From Pseudooceanicola lipolyticus (lineage in GTDB: Bacteria > Pseudomonadota > Alphaproteobacteria > Rhodobacterales > Rhodobacteraceae), in contig NZ_PGTB01000027.1 in NCBI RefSeq assembly GCF_002786325.1, positions 1 to 35,909 on the forward strand: a stretch of 35,909 bases of DNA. The letters are read 5' to 3'. Both the position numbers and the translations under genes were made by a program. The stretch's first letter is position 1. The number at the start of each line of letters is the position of its first letter. Positions 1-8,933 of the stretch are shown here, piece after piece. The notes below the pieces were generated by a model that did not search any database, was not told where the DNA came from, and worked only from the letters and a program-made list of their open reading frames with translations.

Positions 1-71
1 TCGACGACGGCCTGGACGAAGAGGACGACCTGCTGGCCGAGGCCGCCGCGTCTGACGCGGAGGACCCGGAC
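1..71 (+). other. Foreign-looking end segment encoding an acidic peptide
   Basis: Read on the plus strand from base 3, this stretch gives DDGLDEEDDLLAEAAASDAE followed by DPDAG, a typical acidic linker or tail, whereas the minus-strand gpmI frame loses all family resemblance here. A perfect 7-bp inverted repeat with a 1-base centre (CCGCGTC-T-GACGCGG) lies at 46-60. The simplest reading is that the bases left of about 70 come from another gene joined at the end of an assembly. A true rearrangement is possible. I cannot identify the protein the acidic segment belongs to. Confidence 0.5.
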
Positions 72-1328
72 GCGGGCCAGGCCCCGGTCCACCGCCTCGC
101 AGGCGGCGATGGCGGCCTTGAGGTCGCCGGTATGGCCGACCATGTCGGGATTGGCGTAATTGGTGACGATCAGGTCATAGCCCTTACCGATGGCCTCGAC
201 AAACCGGTCGGTGACCTCGTCAGCCGACATTTCCGGCTGCAGATCATAGGTCGCCACCTTGGGCGATTTCGGCATGAACCGGTCCTCGCCTGCCCAGGGC
301 TCTTCCTGGCCGCCATTCAGGAAGAAGGTCACATGGGGGTATTTCTCGGTCTCGGCCAGGTGGAACTGGGTCAGGCCCTGTTTCGCCACCCATTCGCCCA
401 GCGTGTTGACGATGGCCGCCTTGGGATAGACCGTGGACATGAAGGCGTTATGCGCCTCGGAATATTCCACCATGCCCAGCAGCGCGGCCAAATCGGGGCG
501 CGGGCCGGTGTCGAAGCCGTCAAAGCCCGGCTGCGCAAGGGCGGCGAGGACCTCGCGGGCCCGGTCGGCGCGGAAGTTCAGGCAGAAAAACCCGTCGCCC
601 TGTGCGATGCCCGAATAGCCGGCGATCACCGTCGGCTGGATGAATTCGTCGGTTTCGCCGCGGGCATAGGCGGCAGAGACCGCCGTTGCCGCGCAGTCGG
701 CGGGGCCGCCTTCGCCCTTGGTCATCGCCTCATAGGCGCGCTGCACCCGATCCCAGCGGTTGTCGCGATCCATCGCGAAATAGCGGCCGATCACGGTAGC
801 GATGCGCGCCCCCTCGGGCAGTTGTTCGGCCAGCTGCGCCATGAACCCGTCGGCCGATTTCGGCGCCACGTCGCGCCCGTCGGTGATGGCGTGGATCGCC
901 ACCGGCACGCCGGCATCCGCCACCGCCTTTGCCGCGGCGAGGATATGGGTCAGGTGCCCGTGCACCCCGCCATCCGAGACCACGCCCATCAGGTGCGCGG
1001 TGCCGCCGCTGGCCTTCAGCCGGTCGATAAATTGCAGCAGGGCAGCATTTTCGAAAAACGAGCCGTCCTCGATGGCCAGGTCGATCTGCCCCAGATCCAT
1101 CGCCACCACCCGGCCGGCGCCGATATTGGTGTGCCCGACCTCGGAATTGCCCATTTGCCCGCTGGGCAGGCCGACATCCGGACCATGGGTGATCAGCCGC
1201 GCGTTGGGGCCGGTCATGATCGCGTCGAAGGCCGGGGTTTTGGCAAGATGGGGCGCGTTGGCTGCGGTATCGTCCGAGATACCCCAGCCGTCCAGAATGC
1301 ACAGCACCACGGGTTTGGGGGCGGTCAT
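1..1328 (-). CDS. gpmI: 2,3-bisphosphoglycerate-independent phosphoglycerate mutase, 3' end missing
   Basis: The encoded enzyme interconverts 3- and 2-phosphoglycerate in cytosolic glycolysis and gluconeogenesis using two divalent metal ions. The ATG at 1328 opens with VVLCILDGWG; Asp13 is the expected metal ligand and Ser62 in SGQMGNSEVGH the phosphorylated nucleophile. NPDMVGHTGD carries the Asp395/His399 metal pair. Homology is clear to about residue 420 (DRGLARV, near base 69). The family is normally about 505 residues and should continue into a TADHGN metal motif. Here the frame stays open to base 1, but the residues read RVLRVRRGGLGQQVVLFVQ, which does not resemble the family. I infer that the gene is cut by a junction near bases 62-71 rather than being a divergent enzyme. 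No partner gene is visible downstream because the window ends. Confidence 0.95.
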   Translation of the reverse strand, partial: MTAPKPVVLCILDGWGISDDTAANAPHLAKTPAFDAIMTGPNARLITHGPDVGLPSGQMGNSEVGHTNIGAGRVVAMDLGQIDLAIEDGSFFENAALLQFIDRLKASGGTAHLMGVVSDGGVHGHLTHILAAAKAVADAGVPVAIHAITDGRDVAPKSADGFMAQLAEQLPEGARIATVIGRYFAMDRDNRWDRVQRAYEAMTKGEGGPADCAATAVSAAYARGETDEFIQPTVIAGYSGIAQGDGFFCLNFRADRAREVLAALAQPGFDGFDTGPRPDLAALLGMVEYSEAHNAFMSTVYPKAAIVNTLGEWVAKQGLTQFHLAETEKYPHVTFFLNGGQEEPWAGEDRFMPKSPKVATYDLQPEMSADEVTDRFVEAIGKGYDLIVTNYANPDMVGHTGDLKAAIAACEAVDRGLARVRVLRVRRGGLGQQVVLFVQAVV

Positions 1329-1494
1329 GCGGGGAGACTCCGGTTTGTCTGCTCGCCGGGTGTTCTAGCGGCTCGGCCCGCGAGAGGAAACCGGTTTTCC
1401 CGGAGCTGTGGCGGCGGGGTCGCGCGATTTGCGCAGGAAACGGATCGTCCGGCCACGCGCCTGCCTGCAGGATGGGCAGAAAAGGAGGTTCGAG

Positions 1495-1956
1495 ATGATC
1501 CGCTTTACCGCCCTGCCCACCGACGAGGTGCGCGCCCTGCAATCCGGTGGCCCTGATGCCTATGGCAACACGCCCGAACGCGCGGTGTCCGATGGTGCCG
1601 GAAATCCCTGCCGCCATTGCCTGCAGCAGATCCCCGAAGGCGCGCCGATGCTGATCCTGGCGCATCGGCCGTTTCCGGCGCCGCAGCCCTATGCCGAGAC
1701 CGGGCCGATCTTCCTCTGTGCCGAACCCTGCCAGCGCGGCGGCGGCACCGAGCTGCCCGCGGCGCTGGCCAGCCCCGATTACCTGATCAAGGGCTATTCG
1801 GCGCGGCACCGGATCGTCTATGGCAGCGGCGCGGTGGTGCCCACCGCCACCCTCCCCGCCCGCGCCGCAGCGCTGTTGGCCGATGGGCGGATCGCCTATG
1901 TCCACGTCCGGTCGGCGCGCAACAACTGCTATCAGGCGCGCATCGACCGGGCATAG
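1495..1956 (+). CDS. DUF1203 family protein
   Basis: This is a 153-residue soluble protein that matches the DUF1203 pattern by eye: an N-terminal MIRFTALPTDEV, a CRHC pair at Cys39/Cys42, a central GAPMLILAHRPF, then a second cysteine pair in FLCAEPC, and YGSGAVV near the C-terminus. The two cysteine pairs could bind a metal, but this is inference because the family has no assigned function. The start is fixed by an excellent ribosome-binding site, AAAGGAGG at 1481-1488, six bases before the ATG; longer in-frame starts upstream lack one. It lies divergently beside gpmI and upstream of the small CHCC zinc-finger gene, with about 110 bases between them, so an operon with that gene is possible but not shown. 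Confidence 0.85.
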   Translation: MIRFTALPTDEVRALQSGGPDAYGNTPERAVSDGAGNPCRHCLQQIPEGAPMLILAHRPFPAPQPYAETGPIFLCAEPCQRGGGTELPAALASPDYLIKGYSARHRIVYGSGAVVPTATLPARAAALLADGRIAYVHVRSARNNCYQARIDRA

Positions 1957-2065
1957 CCCGGCGCTGCGACTCCGCGGCGCGGCGCGAAACGCATTGCGGG
2001 GCTTGCGGCAGATGCGGCGCTGGCACATAAACGGCTGCGACCGCAGCCACGAGGACAGCACCGTA

Positions 2066-2245
2066 ATGACCATCGAAGCGCCGGAAACCAAGGTCGTGGA
2101 CACCTACCGCATCGCCTGCGACGGCGGCGAGGGCGCGCTGGGCCATCCGCGCGTCTGGCTGAGCCTGTCGCATGAAACCGGCTGGGTCGAATGCCCCTAT
2201 TGCGACTGCAAATACGTGCACCGGGATTTTGAGGGCAAGGTCTGA
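2066..2245 (+). CDS. CHCC zinc-finger protein related to complex I NDUFS6
   Basis: This 59-residue protein belongs to the zf-CHCC family. The zinc ligands are visible as Cys18, His27, Cys43 and Cys46 in ACDGGEGALGHPRVWLSL and ECPYCDC. In mitochondria the homologous domain forms the NDUFS6 (13 kDa) accessory subunit of respiratory complex I, where it binds zinc at the peripheral arm. Alphaproteobacteria carry short stand-alone versions, and association with NADH dehydrogenase is the best inference here. The reading frame can be extended far upstream, but conservation starts at the ATG at 2066, preceded by GAGGAC at 2051-2056. It converges on the cyclase gene ending at 2343. Confidence 0.88.
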   Translation: MTIEAPETKVVDTYRIACDGGEGALGHPRVWLSLSHETGWVECPYCDCKYVHRDFEGKV

Positions 2246-2342
2246 GCGGAGACTCTGCGGCAAGCGGGCCAGCCGGCGATTGACCGCCCGCCGCTCCGAC
2301 CCGGCGCGGCAGCCGCCCTTCGCGCGGCCCGGTTTGCAGAGC

Positions 2343-3302
2343 CTAAACCAGACGATGCACCAGGTGTTCGCCCTCCAGCCCGTCCAGCCGCACCGGGACC
2401 GGCTCGGAAAAGCGGTGGTCGCCGCTGTCGCCCACCATCCGACGCGTCGCATCCGAGACCCGGATTTCGCCCGGCGCGGCCAGCGCGGTGATGCGGGCGG
2501 CCTTGTTGACGACGGTGCCGAAGAAATCATCCTCGGTCTGCACCAGCCTGCCGGTATGGATGCCGATGCGCAGGGCGATGGCCGGACCGTCCGAGCGCGC
2601 GGTGCTCTGTAGGATCGCCCGCGCCGCGTCCAGCGCCTGGCCCGGCTCGGCAAAGCTCGACATGGTGCCGTCGCCCAGCGATTTCACGAACTGTCCGCCG
2701 GATTCCTCGATGTGCTGGCGCAGCGCCGCGAAATGCCGGGAGATCTCGGCCGACCACAGCCGGTCACCCATCACCGAGGCCAGGCGCGAGGAATTGACGA
2801 TATCGGTGAACATGATCGAGGCGAAGCCCTCGCGCTGGTCCAGCGAAAACCCCTCGCGCGCGGCGGCGACCAGATCGGCAATCGCGGTTTGTGCGCTGCC
2901 GACAAATTCCATATTCGGGAACGGCACCGAGCCGTGCCGGTGCACGATCTTCCACACCCCGTCCTCCAGCGCGAAGATCAGCGTCGTGCGCACGAAAAAG
3001 ATTCGTTCGGGCTGGTTGGCGAAGACCAACTCATGCGTCAGGCAGGCCCAGCCGGTGTCGCCGTTTTCAAAGGCCTCGGCAAAGGTTTCCTCGTGTTTGA
3101 GAAATGCCGGGATCGCGCCGAAAAAATTGGCGATTCCCTCGCGCACCACCTGACCCGCCCAAAGTTCGCCGTCGCCGGTGCCGACAAAGCGCAGATGCGC
3201 GTGTTCGGAGAGCAGGTTGCGCAACTCGATCTGCCGCCGGTGCTGGATGGCGCCGATCCAGCGGCGGGCCACCGCCAGTATTTCCGCAGACGGCCGGGTC
3301 AT
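2343..3302 (-). CDS. NTF2/SnoaL-like domain fused to class III adenylate/guanylate cyclase
   Basis: The product has 319 residues. Residues ~5-128 look like an NTF2/SnoaL-type cone fold, with the pattern of short helices and an IFFVRTTLIFALEDGVWKIV strand pair, probably a small-ligand sensor. Residues ~158-290 form a class III nucleotide cyclase. Asp167 (FTDIVNS) and Asp211 (KSLGDG) are the two metal ligands, Lys207 sits at the purine-selecting position, and Asn266/Arg270 (VNKAAR) are the transition-state residues, so all catalytic residues are present. It likely makes cAMP in the cytosol; the lysine favours ATP, but the second purine-contact residue was not assigned. No membrane segment is present. 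The ATG at 3302 is chosen; an in-frame GTG at 3308 is equally possible. It is divergent from polA across 226 bp. Confidence 0.88.
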   Translation of the reverse strand: MTRPSAEILAVARRWIGAIQHRRQIELRNLLSEHAHLRFVGTGDGELWAGQVVREGIANFFGAIPAFLKHEETFAEAFENGDTGWACLTHELVFANQPERIFFVRTTLIFALEDGVWKIVHRHGSVPFPNMEFVGSAQTAIADLVAAAREGFSLDQREGFASIMFTDIVNSSRLASVMGDRLWSAEISRHFAALRQHIEESGGQFVKSLGDGTMSSFAEPGQALDAARAILQSTARSDGPAIALRIGIHTGRLVQTEDDFFGTVVNKAARITALAAPGEIRVSDATRRMVGDSGDHRFSEPVPVRLDGLEGEHLVHRLV

Positions 3303-3528
3303 CCGCACCGCACCCGCCGGGGCGGGATTGAACCGAGATTGCCTGCCTGACTGCGCAACCGCCCGCTCCGGAACTCTGCTTCCCCGCGTATCACGTGGCC
3401 GAGTTTGGCACGGATCGGGGGATTCGCGATAGGGCGGCGGGTTCGCGGGGCGCCGTGGCTCTGGGCACTGGCATCCGCCCCCGGATCGTGGCAGGACTGC
3501 TGCACCAGCGGCACGGGGGATCACGCGT

Positions 3529-6333
3529 ATGACCACATTCGGCAAGGGCTGCCACCTGCACCTGATCGACGGCTCGGCCTTCATCTTTCGCGCCTTCCAC
3601 GCGCTGCCGCCGCTAACGCGGAAATCCGACGGCCTGCCGATCGGCGCGGTGGCCGGGTTCTGCAACATGATCTTCAAGATGGTCGAGGACAACAAGGGCC
3701 CCGACGCGCCCACCCATGTCGCGGTGGTGTTCGACAAGGGCAGCCATACGTTTCGCAACGACATGTATGACCTCTACAAGGCCAATCGCGACGAGATGCC
3801 CGAGGATCTGCGGCCGCAGATCCCGCTGACCCGGCGCGCCACCGAGGCGTTCAACATCGCCTGCAAGGAACTGGAGGGCTATGAGGCCGATGACATCATC
3901 GCCACGCTGGCCTGCCAGGCGCGCGACGCCGGCGGGCGGGTGACGATCATCAGCTCGGACAAGGACCTGATGCAGCTGGTCGGCGACGGGGTCGAGATGC
4001 TGGACGCGATGAAGAACAAGCGCATCGACCGCGATGGCGTGTTCGAGAAATTCGGCGTGTTTCCCGACCGGGTGGTCGATGTACAGGCGCTGGCCGGCGA
4101 CTCGGTCGACAATGTGCCGGGCGCGCCGGGGATCGGCATCAAGACCGCGGCGCTGCTGATCAACGAATTCGGCTCGCTGGAAGAGCTGCTGGACCGTGCC
4201 GGGGAAATCAAGCAGCCCAAGCGCCGCGAGACCCTGATCGAGAAGCGGGAACAGATCGAACTGTCCAAACGGCTGGTGCAGCTGGATTGCGACACGCCGC
4301 TGGATTTCACCCTGGACGACCTGGAGGTCCGGACGCCTGACAGCGAGACGCTGATGGCCTTCCTGGCCGAGATGGAATTCCGCACCCTGACCCGCCGGGT
4401 GGCCGAGACGCTGGGCGTCGAGGCGCCCGCCATCCCCGAGGCCACGGCCCAGCCCGAGGCCGCGGACAGCGCGGCGCCGGAGATGCCCGAGTTCGACAAG
4501 GCGGTCTATGACAGCGTCCGCGACACCGCCGCGCTGGAGAGCTGGATCGCGGCGATCCGCGAACGCGGCTATGTCGCCGTCGATACCGAAACCACCGGGC
4601 TGAACGAGATGACCGCCGAGCTGGTCGGCATCTCGCTCTGCGTCGAGCCGGGCCATGCCTGCTATGTCCCGCTGGCGCATAAGGACGGCGCTTCGGACGA
4701 CCTGTTCGGCTCGGACGCGCTGCTGGAGGGGCAGATCCCGCTGCAGCAGGCGCTGGACCTGCTGAAGCCGGTGCTGGAGGATGACAGCATCCTGAAGATC
4801 GGCCAGAACATGAAATACGACGCCAAGATCTTTGCCCGCTACGGGGTGGAGGTGGCGCCGATCGACGACACCATGCTGATGTCCTATGCCATGCATGGCG
4901 GTGAACACGGGCATGGCATGGACACGCTGTCCGAGCGCTATCTGGGCCACACGCCGATCCCGATCAAGCCGTTGCTGGGCTCGGGTAAATCGGCGATCAC
5001 CTTCGACCGGGTGCCACTGGACCAGGCGGTGACCTATGCCGCCGAGGATGCCGACATCACCCTGCGGCTGTGGCAGATCTTCAAGCCGCAGCTGCACCGC
5101 GCCCGCGTCACCACCGTGTACGAAACGCTGGAACGGCCGCTGGTGCCGGTGCTGAAGCAGATGGAAATGCACGGCATCCGCGTCGACCGGGACACGCTGA
5201 GCCGGATGTCGAACGCCTTTGCCCAGAAGATGGCCGGGCTGGAGCACGAGATTCACCAGCTGGCCGGCGAAGAGTTCAACGTGGGCAGCCCCAAGCAGCT
5301 GGGCGAGATCCTGTTCGACCGGATGGGCCTGCCCGGCGGCAAGCGCGGCAAGACCGGCGCCTATGCCACCGGGGTCGATGTGCTGGAGGATCTGGCCACC
5401 GAACATGACCTGCCGGCGCGGGTGCTGGACTGGCGGCAATTGTCCAAGCTGAAATCGACCTATACCGACGCGCTGCAAACCCATATCAACGCCGAAACCG
5501 GCCGGGTGCATACCTCGTATTCCATCGCCGGGGCCAATACCGGGCGGCTGGCCTCGACCGATCCGAACCTGCAGAACATCCCGGTGCGCACCGAAGAGGG
5601 CCGCCGCATCCGCGAGGCTTTTGTCGCCGCGCCGGGCAATGTGCTGGTCAGCCTGGACTATTCCCAGATCGAGCTGCGCATCCTCGCCCATGTCGCCGAT
5701 ATCGCCGAGCTGAAACAGGCTTTTGCCGACGGGCTGGACATTCACGCGCTGACCGCGTCAGAAATGTTCGACGTGCCCCTGGACCAGATGACGCCCGAGA
5801 TCCGGCGCCGTGCCAAGGCGATCAATTTCGGGGTGATCTACGGCATTTCAGGCTTTGGCCTGGCCCGCAACCTGCGCATCCCGCGGGCCGAGGCGCAGGG
5901 CTTTATCGACCGTTATTTCGAACGCTTCCCCGGCATCAAGACCTATATGGACGACACCATCGCCTTCGCCAAGGAACACGGGTTTGTCAAAACCCTGTTC
6001 GGCCGGGTGATCCACACGCCCGAGATCAACGCCAAGGGGCCGCATGCCGGCTTTGCCCGCCGCGCCGCGATCAACGCGCCGATCCAGGGCACCGCCGCCG
6101 ACGTGATCCGCCGGGCGATGATCCGGATGCCCGAGGCGATCGACGGGATGCCGGCCAAGATGCTGTTGCAGGTGCATGACGAATTGCTGTTCGAGGTGGC
6201 CGAAGACGCCGCCGAGGACACCATCGCGCGGGCCAAGACGGTGATGGAAAGCGCCGCCGACCCGGCGGTGAAACTGGCGGTGCCGCTGATCGTCGATGCC
6301 GGCCAGGGCGCCAACTGGGCCGAGGCGCATTAA
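3529..6333 (+). CDS. polA: DNA polymerase I
   Basis: The 934-residue protein replaces RNA primers and fills repair gaps. Three domains appear in order. The 5'-3' exonuclease spans ~1-290, with LIDGSAFIFRAFHA, YEADDIIATLA, SSDKDLMQL and the helix-hairpin-helix GAPGIGIKTAA. The 3'-5' exonuclease spans ~340-520, with AVDTETTGL near 350, GQNMKYDAKIF and YAAEDADITL, so proofreading residues are intact. The polymerase domain spans ~560-934, with motif A DYSQIELRILAH near 710, motif B RRAKAINFGVIYG near 760 and motif C LQVHDELLFEV near 880. Length matches full-size alphaproteobacterial PolA. It is monocistronic and converges on recQ, with 36 bp between the stops. Confidence 0.98.
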   Translation: MTTFGKGCHLHLIDGSAFIFRAFHALPPLTRKSDGLPIGAVAGFCNMIFKMVEDNKGPDAPTHVAVVFDKGSHTFRNDMYDLYKANRDEMPEDLRPQIPLTRRATEAFNIACKELEGYEADDIIATLACQARDAGGRVTIISSDKDLMQLVGDGVEMLDAMKNKRIDRDGVFEKFGVFPDRVVDVQALAGDSVDNVPGAPGIGIKTAALLINEFGSLEELLDRAGEIKQPKRRETLIEKREQIELSKRLVQLDCDTPLDFTLDDLEVRTPDSETLMAFLAEMEFRTLTRRVAETLGVEAPAIPEATAQPEAADSAAPEMPEFDKAVYDSVRDTAALESWIAAIRERGYVAVDTETTGLNEMTAELVGISLCVEPGHACYVPLAHKDGASDDLFGSDALLEGQIPLQQALDLLKPVLEDDSILKIGQNMKYDAKIFARYGVEVAPIDDTMLMSYAMHGGEHGHGMDTLSERYLGHTPIPIKPLLGSGKSAITFDRVPLDQAVTYAAEDADITLRLWQIFKPQLHRARVTTVYETLERPLVPVLKQMEMHGIRVDRDTLSRMSNAFAQKMAGLEHEIHQLAGEEFNVGSPKQLGEILFDRMGLPGGKRGKTGAYATGVDVLEDLATEHDLPARVLDWRQLSKLKSTYTDALQTHINAETGRVHTSYSIAGANTGRLASTDPNLQNIPVRTEEGRRIREAFVAAPGNVLVSLDYSQIELRILAHVADIAELKQAFADGLDIHALTASEMFDVPLDQMTPEIRRRAKAINFGVIYGISGFGLARNLRIPRAEAQGFIDRYFERFPGIKTYMDDTIAFAKEHGFVKTLFGRVIHTPEINAKGPHAGFARRAAINAPIQGTAADVIRRAMIRMPEAIDGMPAKMLLQVHDELLFEVAEDAAEDTIARAKTVMESAADPAVKLAVPLIVDAGQGANWAEAH

Positions 6334-6348
6334 GGCGCGCCCCGCGCC
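6334..6348. terminator. Hairpin between convergent polA and recQ
   Basis: GGCGCG-CCC-CGCGCC forms a 6-bp perfect stem immediately after the polA stop codon. No T-tract follows on either strand, so if it stops transcription it is a weak or Rho-assisted element. Its position between two convergent genes supports the idea, but random GC-rich pairing is not excluded. Confidence 0.35.
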
Positions 6349-6369
6349 GTGGCGGCGAGCCGGTGCCGG

Positions 6370-8409
6370 TTATCCCGCGTCGCGCAGCACTTCCAGAAAG
6401 GCGGCGCCGAACCGTTCGGCACGCCGTTCACCCAGCAGGCGGGCCAGCGTGCCTTCATCGGCGGTGCCAAGCTGGGCCACCTTGGCCAGCTGCGCGGCGG
6501 AACAGCTGAGCGGTTTGTCGATGCCGTCGCTGCCGCGTGACAGCGCCGCCTGCGCCTCCAGCAGCCGGTCGTAAAGCGCGCCTTCGCTGCGCCCGGCCAG
6601 GCGGCGCCGGGCCGGATGCAGCTCTTCCGCCGCGCCGGTGATCACCGCCAGGAACTCGGCGCCGTAGCGTTCCAGCTTTTTCGCGCCGACCCCGCCGATG
6701 CGCGCCATCTGGTCCAGCGTGGTGGGCCGCTGTTCGGCCATCTCGATCAGGGTGCGGTCGTTAAAGATGATATAGGCGGGAACCGAGGCCGCCTCGGCCA
6801 GGGCGCGGCGCTTGGCCTTGAGCGTCGACAGCAGCGGCGCGTCCTCGTCCGACACCAGCGCCTTGACCGCAGGGCGGCGGGTGGCGGATTTCGCCAGCAC
6901 GTCCTTGCGCAGCCGGATCTCGGCCTCGCCGCGCAGGATCGGCCGCGCGGCCTCGGTCATGCGCAGGGCGCCATGGCGTTCCGGATCGGGGCGCACCAGG
7001 TCGTGGCCCATCATCTGCCGGAACACCGCCTGCCACTGGCGGCGGTCATATTCGGTGCCGACGCCAAAGGTCGGCAGTTCGTCATGGCGGCGGGCGCGGA
7101 TCTTGTCGGTCTGGGTGCCGGTCAGGATGTCGATCAGGTGGCCGGACCCGAAATATTCGCCTGTGCGCAGGATCGCCGACAGCGCCTTGCGCACCGCGGT
7201 GGTGCCGTCGAACAGCTCGGGCGGGGTGTCGCACAGGTCGCAATGGCCGCAGGGCGCCGGCTCTTCGCCGAAATAGGCCAGCAGGGTCTTGCGGCGGCAA
7301 TCCAGCGCTTCGGCCAGGCCCAGCAGGGCATTCAGCCGGCCGTGATCGGCGGCGCGGCGTTCCGGTGGCGCCAGCCCCTCGTCGATCTGCGACCGGCGCA
7401 GGCGGATGTCGTCGGGGCCGTACAGCGTGAGCGTTTCCGCCGGGCCGCCATCGCGCCCGGCGCGGCCGATCTCCTGGTAATAGGCCTCGATGCTCTTGGG
7501 CAGGTCGGCATGGGCAACCCAGCGGATGTCGGGCTTGTCCACGCCCATCCCGAAGGCGACGGTGGCGACCACGATCAGCCCGTCTTCGCGCTGAAAACGG
7601 GTCTCGACGATGCGCCGGTCCTCGGCCTCCATGCCGCCGTGATAATGGCAGGCGGTGTGGCCCTCGTCGCGCAGCGCCTTGGCCAGCGTCTCGGTCTTGG
7701 CGCGGGTGCCGCAATAGACGATGCCGGACTGGCCGCGGCGGGCGGCGGCAAAGGCGAGGATTTGCTGGCGCGGGTTGTTCTTGGCGGCGAAGGCAAGGTG
7801 GATATTGGGCCGGTCAAAGCCGTGCAGAAAGGTGTCGGGCGCGGTGCCGTCGAACAGTTTCTCGACGATCTCGGCCTGGGTTTCGGCGTCGGCGGTGGCG
7901 GTGAAGGCGGCCAGCGGCACGTTCAGCGCGCGCCGCAATTCGCCGATGCGCAGGTAGTCGGGGCGGAAATCATGGCCCCATTGGCTGACGCAATGGGCCT
8001 CGTCCACCGCGATCAGCGAGACGCCGATGCGGCGCAGCATCGCCATGGCCGAGCCGGCCAGCCGTTCCGGTGCGAGGTAGAGCAGTTTCAGCCGCCCCTG
8101 TTCCAGCGCCGCCCAGACCGCCTCGGTTTCTTCCGGGGTGTTGCCCGAGGTCAGCGCGCCGGCCTCGACCCCGGCCTCTTGCAGGGCGCGGACCTGGTCG
8201 CGCATCAGCGCGATCAGCGGCGAGATCACCACGGTGACGCCGTCGCGCAGCATCGCGGGCAGCTGGAAGCACAGCGATTTGCCGCCGCCGGTCGGCATGA
8301 TCGCCAGCACGTTGCGCCCGGCGGCCACCGCCTCGACAATTTCGGCCTGGCCGGGGCGGAAGGCGTCGAATCCGAAGACATCGCGCAACAGCGCATCGGC
8401 GGCGGGCAT
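6370..8409 (-). CDS. recQ: ATP-dependent DNA helicase RecQ
   Basis: This 679-residue superfamily 2 3'-5' helicase acts in recombination and replication-fork repair. Motif I is PTGGGKS at 39-45 and motif II DEAH at 136-139, followed by CVSQWGHDFRPDY; motifs V and VI appear as ATVAFGMGVDKPDIRWVAH and EIGRAGRDG. A zinc-binding element follows (CRRKTLLAYFGE then CGHCDLC). The C-terminal third holds a winged-helix region and an HRDC domain (LKAKRRALAEAASVPAYIIF and MARIGGVGAKKLERYG). It is slightly longer than E. coli RecQ (about 610), with the extra length after the HRDC. The start ATG at 8409 fits the family N-terminus. It lies downstream of the YggT gene on the same strand, 91 bp away. Confidence 0.97.
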   Translation of the reverse strand: MPAADALLRDVFGFDAFRPGQAEIVEAVAAGRNVLAIMPTGGGKSLCFQLPAMLRDGVTVVISPLIALMRDQVRALQEAGVEAGALTSGNTPEETEAVWAALEQGRLKLLYLAPERLAGSAMAMLRRIGVSLIAVDEAHCVSQWGHDFRPDYLRIGELRRALNVPLAAFTATADAETQAEIVEKLFDGTAPDTFLHGFDRPNIHLAFAAKNNPRQQILAFAAARRGQSGIVYCGTRAKTETLAKALRDEGHTACHYHGGMEAEDRRIVETRFQREDGLIVVATVAFGMGVDKPDIRWVAHADLPKSIEAYYQEIGRAGRDGGPAETLTLYGPDDIRLRRSQIDEGLAPPERRAADHGRLNALLGLAEALDCRRKTLLAYFGEEPAPCGHCDLCDTPPELFDGTTAVRKALSAILRTGEYFGSGHLIDILTGTQTDKIRARRHDELPTFGVGTEYDRRQWQAVFRQMMGHDLVRPDPERHGALRMTEAARPILRGEAEIRLRKDVLAKSATRRPAVKALVSDEDAPLLSTLKAKRRALAEAASVPAYIIFNDRTLIEMAEQRPTTLDQMARIGGVGAKKLERYGAEFLAVITGAAEELHPARRRLAGRSEGALYDRLLEAQAALSRGSDGIDKPLSCSAAQLAKVAQLGTADEGTLARLLGERRAERFGAAFLEVLRDAG

Positions 8410-8500
8410 CGGGAGGGTGGCCTCGTTCTGGGTCTGACTGCTCTAGGCCCGCACCTTCACATACTAAGAATCGGTGAACAAGGCCCGGAGGACCACATAT

Positions 8501-8788
8501 CTAGTAGAACGCGCCGATATTGTTCATGAGGATGATCCGCAGGGCCGCGACCGCGATCAGCACCACCAGCGGCGCCAGGTCGATGCCCCCCATTTCCGGC
8601 AGCAGCCGGCGCACCGGCGCATAGATCGGCTCCAGCAACCGTTGCAGACCCTCCCAGATCTGGCGCACCAGCGGCTGGTGCAGGTTCAGCACCTGGAAGT
8701 TGATCAGCCAGCTCATGATCACATGCGCGATGATGATGAACCAGACGATGTTCAGGATCAGCATCAGAATCTGGAAAAGTGACACCAT
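8501..8788 (-). CDS. YggT family membrane protein
   Basis: This 95-residue integral membrane protein has the YggT layout: a first hydrophobic helix (ILMLILNIVWFIIIAHVIMSW), a connecting loop with LEPIYAPVRRLLP containing the family PxRR-type motif, and a second helix (LAPLVVLIAVAALRIILM). The role of YggT proteins is poorly defined; links to osmotic tolerance, cell division and membrane protein placement have been proposed. The ATG at 8788 is preferred because it begins right before the first helix and has AGGGGGC about eight bases upstream; a GTG at 8818 would add ten unrelated residues. recQ follows on the same strand and a transporter gene diverges on the other side. Confidence 0.9.
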   Translation of the reverse strand: MVSLFQILMLILNIVWFIIIAHVIMSWLINFQVLNLHQPLVRQIWEGLQRLLEPIYAPVRRLLPEMGGIDLAPLVVLIAVAALRIILMNNIGAFY

Positions 8789-8933
8789 CGGCCGGCCCCC
8801 TGTGCAAACGCTTTTCACCTAAGGATCGATGCCGCAAAGAGCAAGCCCCGCCGCGACTTAAACCGCGACCTAAAGCTTGATTGAATCCGCCGGCCCTGTT
8901 CTATCTGGGCACGAAAACGGGCAAGAGGCGGGC

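Noticed and set aside
132-1556. Long plus-strand open frame (474 codons) opposite gpmI
   Set aside because: It is the antisense shadow of gpmI, with Arg/His/Gly-rich composition and no family resemblance; high GC content keeps opposite frames open.
3303-3345. tRNA T-arm-like GGTTCAATCCCG on the minus strand upstream of the cyclase
   Set aside because: The T stem pairs only three of five positions and no acceptor or anticodon arm can be built around it.
3613-5745. 710-codon minus-strand frame inside polA
   Set aside because: polA is unmistakable on the plus strand and the opposite frame has low-complexity, His/Gln/Arg-rich composition typical of antisense GC-rich DNA.
6616-8529. 637-codon plus-strand frame opposite recQ
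   Set aside because: Same reason: recQ carries all helicase motifs, and this frame is a shadow.
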